Below, piece by piece: positions 1 through 10,159 of a stretch of 64,000 bases of DNA (its first letter is position 1; each line of letters opens with the position of its first letter). The stretch spans positions 124,001-188,000 of the forward strand of contig NZ_CP115483.1 in assembly GCF_027627455.1 (NCBI RefSeq), in the 5' to 3' direction. The notes beneath the pieces are model-generated. The model was not told the DNA's origin. It saw only the letters and a list, made by a program, of their open reading frames with translations, and did not search any database. This DNA comes from Sphingobacterium sp. SYP-B4668 (GTDB taxonomy: Bacteria > Bacteroidota > Bacteroidia > Sphingobacteriales > Sphingobacteriaceae). Position numbers and translations under genes: made by a program.

Positions 1-611
1 TTTGTGACCTAGCAGATAAATACGAAGCACTTGTCATGATTGACGAATCTCATTGCACAGGCTTCATCGGGAAAAATGGCAGAGGTACCCACGAATTGTT
101 CAATGTGATCGATAGAGTCGACATCATTACCGGTACATTAGGTAAGGCACTAGGAGGTGCTTCAGGAGGATTTACTTCTGGTAAAAAAGAGATTATAGAT
201 ATGTTGCGTCAGCGCTCGCGTCCTTACCTTTTCTCCAATACATTGGCACCCGCTATCGCCGGCGCATCCGTTGCAGTGTTGAATATGCTAAGCGAGACCA
301 CGGACTTACGAGACAAATTGGAAAGCAATACCCTTTACTTTAGAGAGCAGATGACAGCGGCAGGCTTTGATATCAAACCAGGGTTCCATCCAATCGTTCC
401 AGTGATGCTTTACGATGCCAAGCTAGCCCAACAATTTGCCGCTAAAATGTTAGAAGAAGGAATATACGTCATCGGATTTTATTATCCTGTTGTGCCTCAA
501 GGTAAAGCACGCATACGCGTACAGATATCGGCAGGCCATGAGCGTGCGCACCTTGATAAGGCCATAAAAGCCTTCACAAAAGTGGGTAAAGAATTGGCAG
601 TCATAAAATAA
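1..611 (+). CDS. kbl: Glycine C-acetyltransferase (2-amino-3-ketobutyrate CoA ligase), 3' part only
   Basis: The reading frame is open from the window edge (codons start at base 3), so the 5' part lies outside. It encodes a PLP enzyme of the alpha-oxoamine synthase family that cleaves 2-amino-3-ketobutyrate with CoA to glycine and acetyl-CoA in threonine breakdown. The motif [12 protein letters not shown] carries the Asp and His that contact PLP. The Schiff-base lysine is in [10 protein letters not shown], with its codon at 144-146. The stretch [11 protein letters not shown] and the C-terminal GFFYPVVP-like motif (here [15 protein letters not shown]) are typical of Kbl rather than BioF or HemA. 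No tdh is visible in the window. Confidence 0.93.
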   Translation, partial: CDLADKYEALVMIDESHCTGFIGKNGRGTHELFNVIDRVDIITGTLGKALGGASGGFTSGKKEIIDMLRQRSRPYLFSNTLAPAIAGASVAVLNMLSETTDLRDKLESNTLYFREQMTAAGFDIKPGFHPIVPVMLYDAKLAQQFAAKMLEEGIYVIGFYYPVVPQGKARIRVQISAGHERAHLDKAIKAFTKVGKELAVIK

Positions 612-648
612 AATTATCGTTTATGCATAATTTGTGGTGTAAAATCGT

Positions 649-656
649 TAGCTTTG
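649..656 (+). promoter_or_regulatory. Bacteroidota -7 promoter element (TAnnTTTG) for typA
   Basis: TAGCTTTG lies 33 bases before the typA start and matches the Bacteroidota -7 consensus TAnnTTTG. No good -33 TTTG sits at the usual 17-23 base spacing; the nearest, at 631-634, is only 14 bases away. Confidence 0.5.
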
Positions 657-689
657 CACCCTCAAATTTTATATACAAACATTTGCTAG

Positions 690-2495
690 ATGCAGAATAT
701 CAGAAACATAGCGATCATCGCGCACGTTGACCACGGTAAAACCACATTGGTTGACAAAATTCTACACTTCACTAATCTTTTTAGAGATAATGATGGTACA
801 GGTGACTTAATCTTAGATAACAATGATCTGGAGAGAGAACGCGGTATCACAATCGTTGCAAAGAACGTATCTGTGCAATATAAAGGTGTGAAAATCAATG
901 TTATAGACACTCCTGGTCACGCCGATTTCGGTGGGGAAGTAGAGCGTGTATTGAAAATGGCTGATGGCGTTGTGTTGTTAGTGGATGCTTTTGAAGGTCC
1001 CATGCCACAGACGCGATTTGTAACGCAAAAAGCATTGGCTTTAGGTCTAAAGCCATTGGTTGTAGTAAATAAAGTAGATAAGGAAAATTGTCGTCCTGAA
1101 GAAGTTTACGAGAATGTATTTGATTTATTCTTTAGCTTAGATGCGACAGAGGAGCAATTGGCATTCCCAGTACTATACGGTTCATCTAAGCAAGGATGGA
1201 TGTCTACAGATTGGACGCAACCAAAAGAAGATGTGTCTGAATTATTGGATGCTATCATTGATCACTTCCCGCCATCTCCTTTCGTAGAAGGCACCCTACA
1301 GATGCAGATTACCTCATTGGATTACTCTACTTTCGTAGGTCGTATTGCTATAGGTCGTGTCGCTCGTGGAACGATTAAAGAAAATCAGCCTATTTCATTG
1401 GTGAAAAGGGATGGTAAAGTCGTGAAATCACGTGTGAAGGAGTTGCATACATTTGAAGGTTTGGGACGTCGTCGTGTTTCAGAAGTCGCTTGTGGTGATA
1501 TCTGTGCAGTAGTAGGTATTGAAGGTTTTGATATTGGTGATACAATTGCTGATTTTGAAAATCCAGAACAACTAGAAGTCATCCATATCGATGAGCCAAC
1601 GATGAACATGTTGTTTACCATCAACAACTCTCCATTCTTCGGTAAAGAAGGTAAATTAGTGACTTCCCGTCACATCCATGATCGCTTACAGAAAGAACTT
1701 GAAAAGAATCTTGCTTTGCGCGTGGTGCCAACTGAATCACCTGATGCATGGTTAGTATACGGTCGTGGTATTCTCCATTTGTCCGTATTGATTGAGACTA
1801 TGCGTCGTGAAGGATACGAGCTACAAGTAGGACAGCCTCAGGTTATTGTCAAAGAGATCGACGGTGTCAAATGCGAGCCTATCGAGGTATTGGTGGTGGA
1901 CGTGCCAGCGGAGGTTTCAGGTAAAGTAATTGAACTCGTGACACAACGTAAAGGCGAGTTGTTGATTATGGAAACCAAAGGTGAAATGCAACACCTTGAA
2001 TTCGAGATCCCATCACGTGGTATCATCGGTCTACGTAACAACGTATTGACAGCGACAGCTGGCGAGGCTGTAATGGCACACCGTCTTAAAGGTTACGAAG
2101 CTTGGAGAGGACCTATCCCAGGACGTCAACACGGTGTATTGATTTCTTTAGATAAAGGTACGACTACAGCATATTCAATCGATAAATTACAAGATCGTGG
2201 TAAATTCTTTGTAGATCCAGGAGTGGATATTTACGAAGGACAGATTTTGGGAGAGCATATTCGTGATAATGACTTGACAATCAACATTGTTAAAGGAAAG
2301 CAATTGACCAATATGCGTGCTTCAGGTACTGACGATAATACGCGTATTGCGCCAGCTATCAAATTCTCTCTTGAAGAATCAATGGAGTACATCCAAGCTG
2401 ACGAGTATATTGAAGTAACGCCTCAAAGTATCCGTTTACGCAAAATATATTTAACAGAAAACGAGCGTAAGGTTAATGCGAAGAAATTCCAATAA
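690..2495 (+). CDS. typA: Ribosome-associated GTPase TypA/BipA
   Basis: A 601-aa translational GTPase, full length for the family. The P-loop is HVDHGKTT (residues 12-19), the G3 motif DTPGH (73-77) and the G4 motif NKVD (127-130). The switch region keeps the RGITI motif seen in EF-Tu, EF-G and TypA. The C-terminal half has the EF-G-like domains III and V followed by the TypA-specific C-terminal domain. BipA binds 70S ribosomes and helps 50S assembly under cold and stress. The gene has its own -7 element and a strong terminator, so it looks monocistronic. Confidence 0.96.
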   Translation: MQNIRNIAIIAHVDHGKTTLVDKILHFTNLFRDNDGTGDLILDNNDLERERGITIVAKNVSVQYKGVKINVIDTPGHADFGGEVERVLKMADGVVLLVDAFEGPMPQTRFVTQKALALGLKPLVVVNKVDKENCRPEEVYENVFDLFFSLDATEEQLAFPVLYGSSKQGWMSTDWTQPKEDVSELLDAIIDHFPPSPFVEGTLQMQITSLDYSTFVGRIAIGRVARGTIKENQPISLVKRDGKVVKSRVKELHTFEGLGRRRVSEVACGDICAVVGIEGFDIGDTIADFENPEQLEVIHIDEPTMNMLFTINNSPFFGKEGKLVTSRHIHDRLQKELEKNLALRVVPTESPDAWLVYGRGILHLSVLIETMRREGYELQVGQPQVIVKEIDGVKCEPIEVLVVDVPAEVSGKVIELVTQRKGELLIMETKGEMQHLEFEIPSRGIIGLRNNVLTATAGEAVMAHRLKGYEAWRGPIPGRQHGVLISLDKGTTTAYSIDKLQDRGKFFVDPGVDIYEGQILGEHIRDNDLTINIVKGKQLTNMRASGTDDNTRIAPAIKFSLEESMEYIQADEYIEVTPQSIRLRKIYLTENERKVNAKKFQ

Positions 2496-2518
2496 TCGTA
2501 CGATTTTAATAAAAGAAA

Positions 2519-2547
2519 GGCCCATCATTTATGATGGGCCTTTTTTT
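2519..2547. terminator. Rho-independent terminator after typA, probably bidirectional
   Basis: A 10-bp perfect stem (GGCCCATCAT / ATGATGGGCC) with a 2-base loop is followed by seven T. A-rich sequence on the left arm gives a T-rich tail on the other strand, so it could also stop the convergent pirin transcript. Confidence 0.9.
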
Positions 2548-2583
2548 ATGCTTGATGTCTTTTGAAAGATTAGCTTTCCTGTA

Positions 2584-3297
2584 TTAATACATAGGCACTT
2601 CAATAAGCAGCACCTTGGCATCTCTGGACGCTTCGATATCGATCGTGTCGATTTCATATAGTCCAATGGCATCCCGTCTCTCCAGCTGCTCTCCGGCAAT
2701 GCTTACAGTACCTTCCAAGACAAATAGATAGATTCCATTTGCATCTCCATGAAGCGAATAGGATAAGTTGGCGCCCGTAGATAAATCCGCTAAGTTGAAC
2801 CAAGCATCTTGATTGATCCAGACTGCTGATTGGTCCTCTTGGTCAGGCGAGACCACCGTAACCCATTTGTTATTTTTGTCCAAATGTCGATATGATTTTT
2901 GATCATATCGAGGTTCGATGTTCAGGTCCTTAGGTAATACCCAAATTTGTAAAAAATGCACATCTTCGGTTTTGCTCCCATTGTATTCCGAATGCGCTAT
3001 CCCTGTGCCGGCACTCATGATCTGCACATCCCCCGTCAGGATATCCTTACCGTTGCCCATGTTGTCTCCATGAGCGAGGGTGCCTGCCAGTGGTATACTA
3101 ACAATCTCCATGTTGTCATGAGGGTGGCGGCCAAAACCTTGACCAGGAGCTACTTGGTCATCATTGAGGACACGTAGTGCACCGAAATTTATTTTTTGGG
3201 CATCATAGTATTGTCCAAAACTGAATGAGTGACGGCTTTTTAACCAACCGAAATCAACTTGTCCTCTGTCTGCAGAACGGTGTATGATTTTTTGCAT
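2584..3297 (-). CDS. Pirin-like bicupin protein (YhaK type)
   Basis: A 237-aa pirin family protein. The N-terminal cupin carries the metal ligands expected of pirins: His58 and His60 in RHPHDN, then His102 and Glu104 in HSEYN. Bacterial members such as E. coli YhaK bind Fe or another metal, and some show quercetin 2,3-dioxygenase activity; the physiological substrate is usually unknown. The start is supported by a Shine-Dalgarno-like TAAAGGAGATTA directly before the ATG on the minus strand. It stands alone, convergent with typA. Confidence 0.88.
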   Translation of the reverse strand: MQKIIHRSADRGQVDFGWLKSRHSFSFGQYYDAQKINFGALRVLNDDQVAPGQGFGRHPHDNMEIVSIPLAGTLAHGDNMGNGKDILTGDVQIMSAGTGIAHSEYNGSKTEDVHFLQIWVLPKDLNIEPRYDQKSYRHLDKNNKWVTVVSPDQEDQSAVWINQDAWFNLADLSTGANLSYSLHGDANGIYLFVLEGTVSIAGEQLERRDAIGLYEIDTIDIEASRDAKVLLIEVPMY

Positions 3298-3408
3298 GTT
3301 AATCTCCTTTATTTATATGTTCAAACATCAAATCTTATGCCAAATAAAAAAGGATGCCCTCCATGACGGAGTGGCAGTGAAGGGGGGAAGAGGTAGTAGT
3401 TCTAGACC

Positions 3409-3434
3409 AGCCCGAGCTAATCGAAGGTCGGGCT
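3409..3434. repeat. Inverted repeat between the pirin and TM2 genes
   Basis: Arms AGCCCGA and TCGGGCT (7 bp, 12-base loop). It lies just after the TM2 gene in its direction of transcription, but no T tract follows on either strand. It may be a weak terminator or an operator. Confidence 0.4.
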
Positions 3435-3452
3435 AGAATTACTTTACATAGA

Positions 3453-3788
3453 CTAGAGTAGTGCTGCTACCTTTTGGAAGTTCTTCTCTTTTGTGGCGTC
3501 CATGATTAAAAACCAGTCTACCAAAGCCCAGATTCCGAGACCTCCACACGTCAATAACTTACCTATACCTAAGCCTGTATCGCCTATAATAAATCGATCT
3601 ATGCCAAATGTTCCAGCAAAAACTGAAATCAATAAGACAATCATGGGGTCATTGAAGGATAACATTTGTACCTGTACGAAGCGGGCCTCATCCATCTGCA
3701 GCATACGCTCCCTAAGCAGATTCAAATGTTGTGGATTAAAGTTTTTGACCTGAGTCATCAAATAACCGTCTACTCTTTGCGGATCCAT
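3453..3788 (-). CDS. TM2 domain-containing membrane protein
   Basis: A 111-aa protein. A charged N-terminal part of about 45 residues is followed by a TM2 domain: two hydrophobic helices (about 48-64 and 75-95) joined by the signature [18 protein letters not shown] and ending in LVDWFLI. TM2 proteins are small inner-membrane proteins of uncertain role. Upstream lies an imperfect palindrome at 3814-3840 that could be an operator. Confidence 0.85.
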   Translation of the reverse strand: MDPQRVDGYLMTQVKNFNPQHLNLLRERMLQMDEARFVQVQMLSFNDPMIVLLISVFAGTFGIDRFIIGDTGLGIGKLLTCGGLGIWALVDWFLIMDATKEKNFQKVAALL

Positions 3789-3813
3789 ATTTTTAGTTTA
3801 ATAAATAGAATTG

Positions 3814-3840
3814 TATCTAACTTACGTGTAAACTTAGATA
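3814..3840. promoter_or_regulatory. Imperfect palindrome upstream of the TM2 gene
   Basis: Perfect outer arms TATCTAA and TTAGATA flank a 13-base centre that is itself nearly palindromic (TTACGTGTAA). It lies 26-52 bases before the TM2 start on the minus strand, a typical position for a regulator site. Confidence 0.4.
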
Positions 3841-3897
3841 ATTTTGTTTTTTTTCACAAGCCCTTTTTCCTTATTGCAGCTTTTTCTGGGTACTCTT

Positions 3898-4641
3898 CTA
3901 TTTTTGGAGCTTCTGCGGAGCTACCGTTCGGATTAGTGCCCTTGCCAGTACCCGGTGGGGATCGACAATAGGCAGACCAGCAATTTCTTTCTCTCTTAGT
4001 GCTAGCGGCAATTCCGTACACCCCAAGACAATCACTGTTGCTCCTTCTTTCTTCATTTCGTGAATGGCGGCAATGAGCTCCTCTTTTGCTCTATTGGTGA
4101 TTGGAGAAGCATGACTTTTGATACCATATTGTTCGTCATATATCGCTTGATGTATTTTTTGTTGCCAATCGTCAACAGGTTCTACCACATTAAGACTATG
4201 TATCGCTAGTGATTTTTTATAAAGCCCCGTATCTCTCGTGCCATTGGAAGACAATACGCCCACTGCCGGATTATCATAATGAGACGCGATGTACTGAACG
4301 GTCTCTTCCACAAGATTCAATAGTTTTATCGAGAGTCCTTTGGACTGTATCAGCGTCCTTACAACATCAAATATAGGTGCTGCGTGAGCCGTATTGCAGG
4401 GTACAGCAGCTACAGTGGTCCCCAATCCCACCAATTCTGCAATCGTATCTGCAATCGCATGAGCGGGGTTTATGGAGCCGTCTCCCGTCAGGAACTGCGT
4501 ACAGTTTGCAATACGCCCCGGCTGTGAATGTAAAATAAGCGGGATATGATCTTCATCCTTTGCCGCAATAGTCTCCTCTATTATCTTCTTTACGATGTCC
4601 AGTCCAACCAATGGACCTGCACCACCTACGATTCCTATCAT
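3898..4641 (-). CDS. Aspartate/glutamate racemase family protein
   Basis: A 247-aa PLP-independent amino-acid racemase. The family uses two cysteines as acid/base: Cys82 in PCNTAH and Cys208 in LGCTELPL, both present. The N-terminus MIGIVGGAGPLVG is the usual glycine-rich opening. Closest type is aspartate racemase (RacD/YgeA) rather than MurI, judging by the overall layout and GCTELPL. The start is backed by a strong AGAAGGAGG site before the ATG. Substrate is inferred, not shown. Confidence 0.85.
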   Translation of the reverse strand: MIGIVGGAGPLVGLDIVKKIIEETIAAKDEDHIPLILHSQPGRIANCTQFLTGDGSINPAHAIADTIAELVGLGTTVAAVPCNTAHAAPIFDVVRTLIQSKGLSIKLLNLVEETVQYIASHYDNPAVGVLSSNGTRDTGLYKKSLAIHSLNVVEPVDDWQQKIHQAIYDEQYGIKSHASPITNRAKEELIAAIHEMKKEGATVIVLGCTELPLALREKEIAGLPIVDPHRVLARALIRTVAPQKLQK

Positions 4642-4796
4642 ATTGACCTCCTTCTAGTATTGATCCGTAGCTGTTTGGAGCGAGCCAAGACCATTAGACT
4701 AAGACCAAAAATGGAGCCAATTAATTTGGGATCAGCCAGTCAACGGATCATTTACGTCCACTTGTTGACAGGGTGTCATGGAAGAAGTTGTGCTTT

Positions 4797-5903
4797 TTAT
4801 TCGTCCTCCTCTCCTTTATATCGCTTATTCAATCTATCCATCCGATTTTTGATGGATACATCCGTTCTGAACCCTTCGAGTTTATCGAGCGCGCTTTTTT
4901 CGACCGTAATAGCAGTCTCCGACTCGTAGTCATGAACAGTTCGCTGACTCAGCATGGCCTGGTCATAGGAGTCTCGACCGCTCATCAATTTCACAAATAC
5001 CGGGAGGCATTCAAAAAAGATAAATAGCAAGGCGATAAATAATACGGCATTTTCTGTTGATTCATCAATGCTGCCATCTGCTTTGTACTTCAAATTGCCC
5101 AACGCCGCATTCCTGTCCGCAAATCCAGCAACATTCACGGCACTATCTAAGCTTTTATTAGATAGGAGTTTCTGGTCAAGAATACCCTCAAACGATTTGC
5201 GCTCTTGTAGCACAAGGTCCTTCTGCTGTATCTGACCACGCAAGGTATCCAGATAAGCTTCCTGTCTCTTTAGCTGAGCCTCTTTCATTTTGGCATAAGG
5301 GCCATATCCCATCACGCCAGATGTCTCCGTGGTTTTATTGCCAAATATCTCAAAGTTTAATTTCTGTCGATCGGATTTAATAGCGCTCTCCAGAGAGTCC
5401 GTTTGTTTTTTCAAGTCATTAAATTGGCGGTACTCGGTCGCATATTTTTGCTCAAAAGTCAGGTTGAGGGTGTCTATTTTAGCTCGTTGTTGGACAAGGT
5501 ATTCTACACGTAAGCGCTCCCTGATTTCCTTATCAAAGATTTTCAATTCTAACGGGCGAGATATGACGATCCCGATCAGCACCGCCAACAAAATACGAGG
5601 GAAAGCCTGCAAGAATTGTTTACCACCACCTTTGGTTTTATCGATACTGAGTACGATGTAACGATCCAAGTTGAAGATCGCTAACCCCCATATCAGACCA
5701 AAGACTAGGGCGTAGACAATGGCCAGTGGGGCGCCCTTAAATATGAAATAAAGAGCATAGCCTCCAGATAGACTCGCAAAAAGCCCCGTAAAGAATATCG
5801 TTGCACCGATGCTCACATACTTGCTATGCTCTTCCGGATATTTGGATAATGTGTCCTCATGTACTCCTGCGCAGTACCAAAAAAAGCGGGATATACTCTT
5901 CAT
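4797..5903 (-). CDS. DUF4407 membrane protein
   Basis: A 368-aa protein with four predicted membrane helices: a pair at about 31-53 and 60-78, one near 100-116 and one near 285-305. Between the third and fourth is a long charged coiled-coil region (about 125-260), probably outside the membrane. This layout is that of DUF4407, common in Bacteroidota and of unknown function. The family opening with FWYCAGVHEDTL is present. Confidence 0.82.
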   Translation of the reverse strand: MKSISRFFWYCAGVHEDTLSKYPEEHSKYVSIGATIFFTGLFASLSGGYALYFIFKGAPLAIVYALVFGLIWGLAIFNLDRYIVLSIDKTKGGGKQFLQAFPRILLAVLIGIVISRPLELKIFDKEIRERLRVEYLVQQRAKIDTLNLTFEQKYATEYRQFNDLKKQTDSLESAIKSDRQKLNFEIFGNKTTETSGVMGYGPYAKMKEAQLKRQEAYLDTLRGQIQQKDLVLQERKSFEGILDQKLLSNKSLDSAVNVAGFADRNAALGNLKYKADGSIDESTENAVLFIALLFIFFECLPVFVKLMSGRDSYDQAMLSQRTVHDYESETAITVEKSALDKLEGFRTDVSIKNRMDRLNKRYKGEEDE

Positions 5904-6047
5904 AACCTAAGTCGTTAATTATTATGCGAATAGACGCAATATTTTGTTAATAGTTACATCCATCCTTTTGTTTTACAAAAATGTGATAATTTTCTGAAAC
6001 AACAGGTCTTTGTCCTGCCTATGGGTAGCCATTCTGACGGGAATTGT

Positions 6048-6055
6048 TACCTTTG
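6048..6055 (+). promoter_or_regulatory. -7 promoter element for the M3 peptidase gene
   Basis: TACCTTTG matches TAnnTTTG 38 bases before the chosen start. No clear -33 TTTG was found at normal spacing. It lies inside the longer open frame, which is one reason to prefer the start at 6094. Confidence 0.5.
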
Positions 6056-6093
6056 TAAATAAAACTGCGTTGAAAACAAATCCAGAAACAGAT

Positions 6094-8208
6094 ATGAATA
6101 AAAAAAGCTTTTTGCCCATGTTCATGATCGTTGCGGCAACTGTAGCCGGTTGTAACAATGAACAGAAGACAGAAACAACAAATCCCTTGCTCCTTGCCTA
6201 TGACACTCCATTTGAAGTTCCGCCCTTTGACAAAGTAAAGGACGAGCATTTCAAACCCGCATTTGAAGAGGCCTTGAAGCAGCACAAACTGGAGATTGAT
6301 TCCATCGTCAACAATACCGAAGAACCCACTTTTTCCAATACGATAGTTGCATTGGAAAATGCTGGTAGGCTTTTAAGCCAAGTCTCTACCGTGTTTTTTA
6401 ACTTAAACTCGGCTAATACGAATGATACAATTCAAGCCATAGCAAAAGATATGGCTCCAGTTTTATCCGCACACAGCGACGAAATTTCTTTGAACGCGAA
6501 ATTGTTCGAGCGAATTAAAACAATGTGGGAGAAAAAGCAAACGTTAGGTCTAGATGCTGAAGACTCTAAATTGTTAGAAGAGACGTACAAGAGATTTATA
6601 CGTTCAGGAGCCAACCTTAGCGATACGGACAAAGAAAAACTAAAGAAGGTAAACGCTGACCTATCCGTGTTGACCACCCAATTTGGTCAGAATTTATTGC
6701 AAGAAACCAATGCTTTTGAACTAGTTGTTGATAAAGAGGGGGATCTTGATGGTTTGACTGCTGATTTAAAAACAGCGGCCGCAGAAACAGCTAAAGCCAA
6801 AGGAAAAGAAGGCAAATGGGTCTTTACATTACAAAACTCATCCATTATGCCCTTCTTGCAGTATGCCAAGAATAGAGAATTACGCAAGCAGCTATGGGAA
6901 GCCTATTCTTTAAGGGGCAATAATGGCAACGATGCAGATAATAAAGAGATTCTCCGCAAGATTGCTAACCTCCGCTTGGAAAAAGCTAAATTATTGGGAT
7001 ATGCGAATCATGCAGCCTATGTGTTGGAAGAATCTATGGCCGAGAATCCAACCAATGTATATGCTTTGTTGAACAAGCTTTGGGCGCCAGCACTTGCTAA
7101 AGCAAAGGTAGAAGCCGCAGATATCCAGCAGGAGATCAAATCCGCTAAAGATACATTTGAGGTTGCGCCATACGATTGGAGATACTATGCCGAGACTATC
7201 CGCAAAAAAAGATTTGCGTTGGATGAAGAGCAAATCAAACCGTATTTGAGCTTGCCATCGGTCCGTGAAGGAGCTTTTGCGGTAGCTAACAAATTGTATG
7301 GTTTGACATTTGTCGCCCTTAACAACATCCCTGTATACCATCCAGAGGTAGAAGTTTATGAAGTGAAGGACAAAGACGGTTCACACCTAGGACTATTATA
7401 TGCTGATTTCTTCCCTAGAGACTCCAAGAGAGGAGGAGCATGGATGACATCCTATCGTGCCCAGTCTAGAAAAGAAGGGAAGCGTGTCGCACCCGTGATT
7501 TCTATCGTCTGCAATTTTACCAAGCCAGTAGGTGATGATCCAGCTTTGCTCACCTTTGACGAAGCGACGACATTGTTTCATGAATTTGGACATGCACTGC
7601 ACGGCTTGCTGTCTAATGTCAAATACAAAAGCCTGGCAGGTACTTCCGTGCCGCGTGATTTTGTTGAGCTTCCTTCGCAAATCATGGAAAATTGGGCTGC
7701 AGATCCAGAAGTATTGAAAACCTATGCCAAGCATTACAAAACAGGCGAAGCTATTCCAGATTCATTGATATCTAAAATGGACAAGGCAGGTACATTCGAC
7801 CAAGGATTTGCGACAGTGGAATATCTAGCGGCATCACTCTTGGACATGAATTATCATACAATTGCCTCCCCGATCAAGGAAGACATCAATGCCTTTGAAA
7901 AAGGAGCGATGAACAAGATTGGATTGATCAACGCTATCATTCCAAGATATAGAAGTACCTATTTTCAGCACATCTTCTCAGGAGGATACTCTGCAGGTTA
8001 CTATGCTTACATTTGGTCAGAAGTGTTGGATTCAGATGCCTTTGCGGCATTCAAGGCCAAAGGTCTATATGACCAAGGGACGGCAGCATCATTCAGACGC
8101 AATATCTTGGAAAGAGGTGGTACCGGCAATCCGGCTCAAATGTACAGAACCTTTAGAGGTACGGATCCAGATCCGGTATACTTGATGAAGAAAAGAGGGT
8201 TGAACTAA
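6094..8208 (+). CDS. M3 family metallopeptidase lipoprotein (peptidyl-dipeptidase Dcp-like)
   Basis: A 704-aa zinc peptidase of the thimet oligopeptidase/Dcp family. The frame is open from 6010, but the Met at 6094 begins a lipoprotein signal peptide ending in TVAGC, and a promoter element lies before it. The active site is HEFGH (residues 496-500) in the M3 context FHEFGHALHG. C-terminal conserved stretches (YFQHIFSGGYSAGYYAYIWSE, partly) match Dcp, which removes C-terminal dipeptides. The lipid anchor implies action in the periplasm or at the cell surface, whereas E. coli Dcp is cytoplasmic. Monocistronic with its own terminator. Confidence 0.93.
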   Translation: MNKKSFLPMFMIVAATVAGCNNEQKTETTNPLLLAYDTPFEVPPFDKVKDEHFKPAFEEALKQHKLEIDSIVNNTEEPTFSNTIVALENAGRLLSQVSTVFFNLNSANTNDTIQAIAKDMAPVLSAHSDEISLNAKLFERIKTMWEKKQTLGLDAEDSKLLEETYKRFIRSGANLSDTDKEKLKKVNADLSVLTTQFGQNLLQETNAFELVVDKEGDLDGLTADLKTAAAETAKAKGKEGKWVFTLQNSSIMPFLQYAKNRELRKQLWEAYSLRGNNGNDADNKEILRKIANLRLEKAKLLGYANHAAYVLEESMAENPTNVYALLNKLWAPALAKAKVEAADIQQEIKSAKDTFEVAPYDWRYYAETIRKKRFALDEEQIKPYLSLPSVREGAFAVANKLYGLTFVALNNIPVYHPEVEVYEVKDKDGSHLGLLYADFFPRDSKRGGAWMTSYRAQSRKEGKRVAPVISIVCNFTKPVGDDPALLTFDEATTLFHEFGHALHGLLSNVKYKSLAGTSVPRDFVELPSQIMENWAADPEVLKTYAKHYKTGEAIPDSLISKMDKAGTFDQGFATVEYLAASLLDMNYHTIASPIKEDINAFEKGAMNKIGLINAIIPRYRSTYFQHIFSGGYSAGYYAYIWSEVLDSDAFAAFKAKGLYDQGTAASFRRNILERGGTGNPAQMYRTFRGTDPDPVYLMKKRGLN

Positions 8209-8224
8209 TCCCTTTCCCAACGAT

Positions 8225-8260
8225 AAAAAAGGCTGATCTATTACCAGATCAGCCTTTTTT
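8225..8260. terminator. Bidirectional rho-independent terminator
   Basis: Stem GGCTGATCT / AGATCAGCC (9 bp, 6-base loop) flanked by six A on the left and six T on the right. It can end the M3 peptidase transcript and the opposing ABC transporter/truA transcript. Confidence 0.9.
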
Positions 8261-8318
8261 ATGAAATGTTGTTGTGACAGACAGTACAAATAGGAAATCC
8301 TATACTTGCTTCAAGTAC

Positions 8319-8352
8319 GCATTAGGCTAGGTCTGAATCTAGCCGCTAGTGC
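8319..8352. repeat. Long hairpin in the 3' untranslated region of the ABC transporter gene
   Basis: Nested arms GCATTAG+GCTAG and CTAGC+CG+CTAGTGC form a stem of about 12 bp with one wobble, a 2-base bulge and an 8-base loop. No T tract follows. It lies between the ABC gene end (8391) and the shared terminator, so it may protect the 3' end of that mRNA. Confidence 0.45.
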
Positions 8353-8390
8353 GAGACAACTATCCGTATACATATAGCCCACCATGTTTT

Positions 8391-10154
8391 CTATATCCCC
8401 GCAGAGTTGAACTGCAGGTCGTATAATTTCTTATAGTACCCGTCAATGCTCAAGAGTTCTTGATGATTCCCTATTTCTTTTATTTCACCCTTATCCAGTA
8501 CGATTATCTTATCAGCTTTTTGTATGGTAGACAGTCTATGTGCTATTACAATAGCTGTACGGCCCTCCATAAGGTTGTCTATTGCCGATTGAATCAATTC
8601 CTCCGTTTCGGTGTCTACAGAAGAGGTCGCTTCATCTAAAATCAGGATTTTCGGTTCATGTACAAGCGCTCTGATAAAAGAAATCAACTGCGCTTGACCA
8701 GAGGATAGCGTCGCACCTCGTTCTTGCACCTCGTAGTCAAATCCTTGTGGTAAGCGCATGATGAAATCATAGGCCCCCACTTGCTTCGCTGCCTCAATGA
8801 TATTCTCGTTCGAGATTGAGGGGTCATTGAGATTGATATTCTTATTGATTGAATCTGAGAATAGGAAGACATCTTGTAATACAGTCGCGATCGTCTGTCT
8901 TAAATAGTTAAGTTCATATTCTCGGATATCCACGCCATCTAAGAGGATCTGCCCTTTATTGATTTCATAAAACCGACTTAGGATATTGATTACGGATGAT
9001 TTGCCTGCTCCTGTAGCGCCAACTAAGGCAAGGGTCTCACCCGGTTTAACCCGAAAGCTGACATCTTTCAAAACCCAATTCTCGTCATTATAGGCAAACC
9101 ATACCTGTTTGAATTCAATTTCTCCTTTTATCGTCTCCGGTTTAAGATTTCCATTATTGGGCGTATGTTCATCGGTATCCAATACATCAAATATCCGTTC
9201 AGCACTCACCATACCCATCTGCAAAGTGTTAAATTTGTCGATAAGCTCTCGTATAGGTCTGAATATCATGTTGATGTACATGATGAATGCGACGACTACT
9301 CCCGGTGAAATGACATTTGCAATAATCTGTTTAGATCCAAACCAGACCAATAATCCCAGCGCAATAGCCATGATGATTTCCAATACAGGAAAGAAGATGG
9401 AGAAATACCAGTTGGCACGGATATGCGCATTCCTGTGATGTGAATTGATATCTTCAAATTTAGCTAATTCTTGCTTCTCCCGCGCAAAGTATTGGATGAT
9501 ACCCATACCTGAAATATGCTCTTGCAAAAACGTGTTGAGATTGGCCACCCATTTTCGTACGTCTTGAAAGGCCGATTTCATAGCTTCTTTAAAGATGTAG
9601 GTGGCGCCTACCATCAATGGCATCGGAATCAACACAATCAAGGTCAGCTTCCAATCCGTATAGAACATCACGATCAGGATGACCAATAATTGTAAAAGAT
9701 CACCTATGATTTGAATTAAGCCTTCCGAAAAAATGTTGGAGATGGTTTCCAAATCCGAAATTGTGCGCGTAATTAGTCGGCCAATGGGTGTATTGTCAAA
9801 ATACTTGAGTCGCAATTTGGTAATATGATTGAATACCTCTATACGGATATCCCGAATTACCGATTGGCCCAGCGTATTGGTCATCAGCGTATGGAAATAA
9901 CGAATCGCTGTCTGTACGACCAACAGGCCGAGCATGGCCATGAGCATCATATCCAAGCCCGAGGCATCATTGGCCAGAATATATTTGTCCAGCGTATGTT
10001 CGATAAGAAGTGGGAGAGCAGGAGCTACTGCTGCCAAGAAGATGGTCAGGACCACAGATATCCAAAAAGCGGTACGATAGGGCCGCATGTATTTAATCAT
10101 CCGCTTGAGCAGCGTACTGTCATATGCCTTACCTGTTATCTTTTGATCGCTCAC
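8391..10154 (-). CDS. ABC exporter, fused permease and ATPase (MsbA/MDR type)
   Basis: A 587-aa half-transporter. Residues 1-310 hold the six-helix export-type membrane domain. The ATPase has Walker A GATGAGKSS (379-387), signature LSSGQ (483-487; the usual LSGGQ has Gly at the third position), Walker B ILILDE (503-508) and the H-loop HRLST. Expected to work as a homodimer, or with a partner, exporting lipids or drugs. It starts 5 bases after truA on the same strand, so the two are probably co-transcribed, an arrangement common in Bacteroidota. Substrate unknown. Confidence 0.9.
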   Translation of the reverse strand: MSDQKITGKAYDSTLLKRMIKYMRPYRTAFWISVVLTIFLAAVAPALPLLIEHTLDKYILANDASGLDMMLMAMLGLLVVQTAIRYFHTLMTNTLGQSVIRDIRIEVFNHITKLRLKYFDNTPIGRLITRTISDLETISNIFSEGLIQIIGDLLQLLVILIVMFYTDWKLTLIVLIPMPLMVGATYIFKEAMKSAFQDVRKWVANLNTFLQEHISGMGIIQYFAREKQELAKFEDINSHHRNAHIRANWYFSIFFPVLEIIMAIALGLLVWFGSKQIIANVISPGVVVAFIMYINMIFRPIRELIDKFNTLQMGMVSAERIFDVLDTDEHTPNNGNLKPETIKGEIEFKQVWFAYNDENWVLKDVSFRVKPGETLALVGATGAGKSSVINILSRFYEINKGQILLDGVDIREYELNYLRQTIATVLQDVFLFSDSINKNINLNDPSISNENIIEAAKQVGAYDFIMRLPQGFDYEVQERGATLSSGQAQLISFIRALVHEPKILILDEATSSVDTETEELIQSAIDNLMEGRTAIVIAHRLSTIQKADKIIVLDKGEIKEIGNHQELLSIDGYYKKLYDLQFNSAGI

Positions 10155-10159
10155 AGTTC

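Noticed and set aside
6010..6093. Upstream extension of the M3 peptidase (28 extra residues)
   Set aside because: It covers the promoter element and would bury the lipoprotein signal peptide inside the protein.
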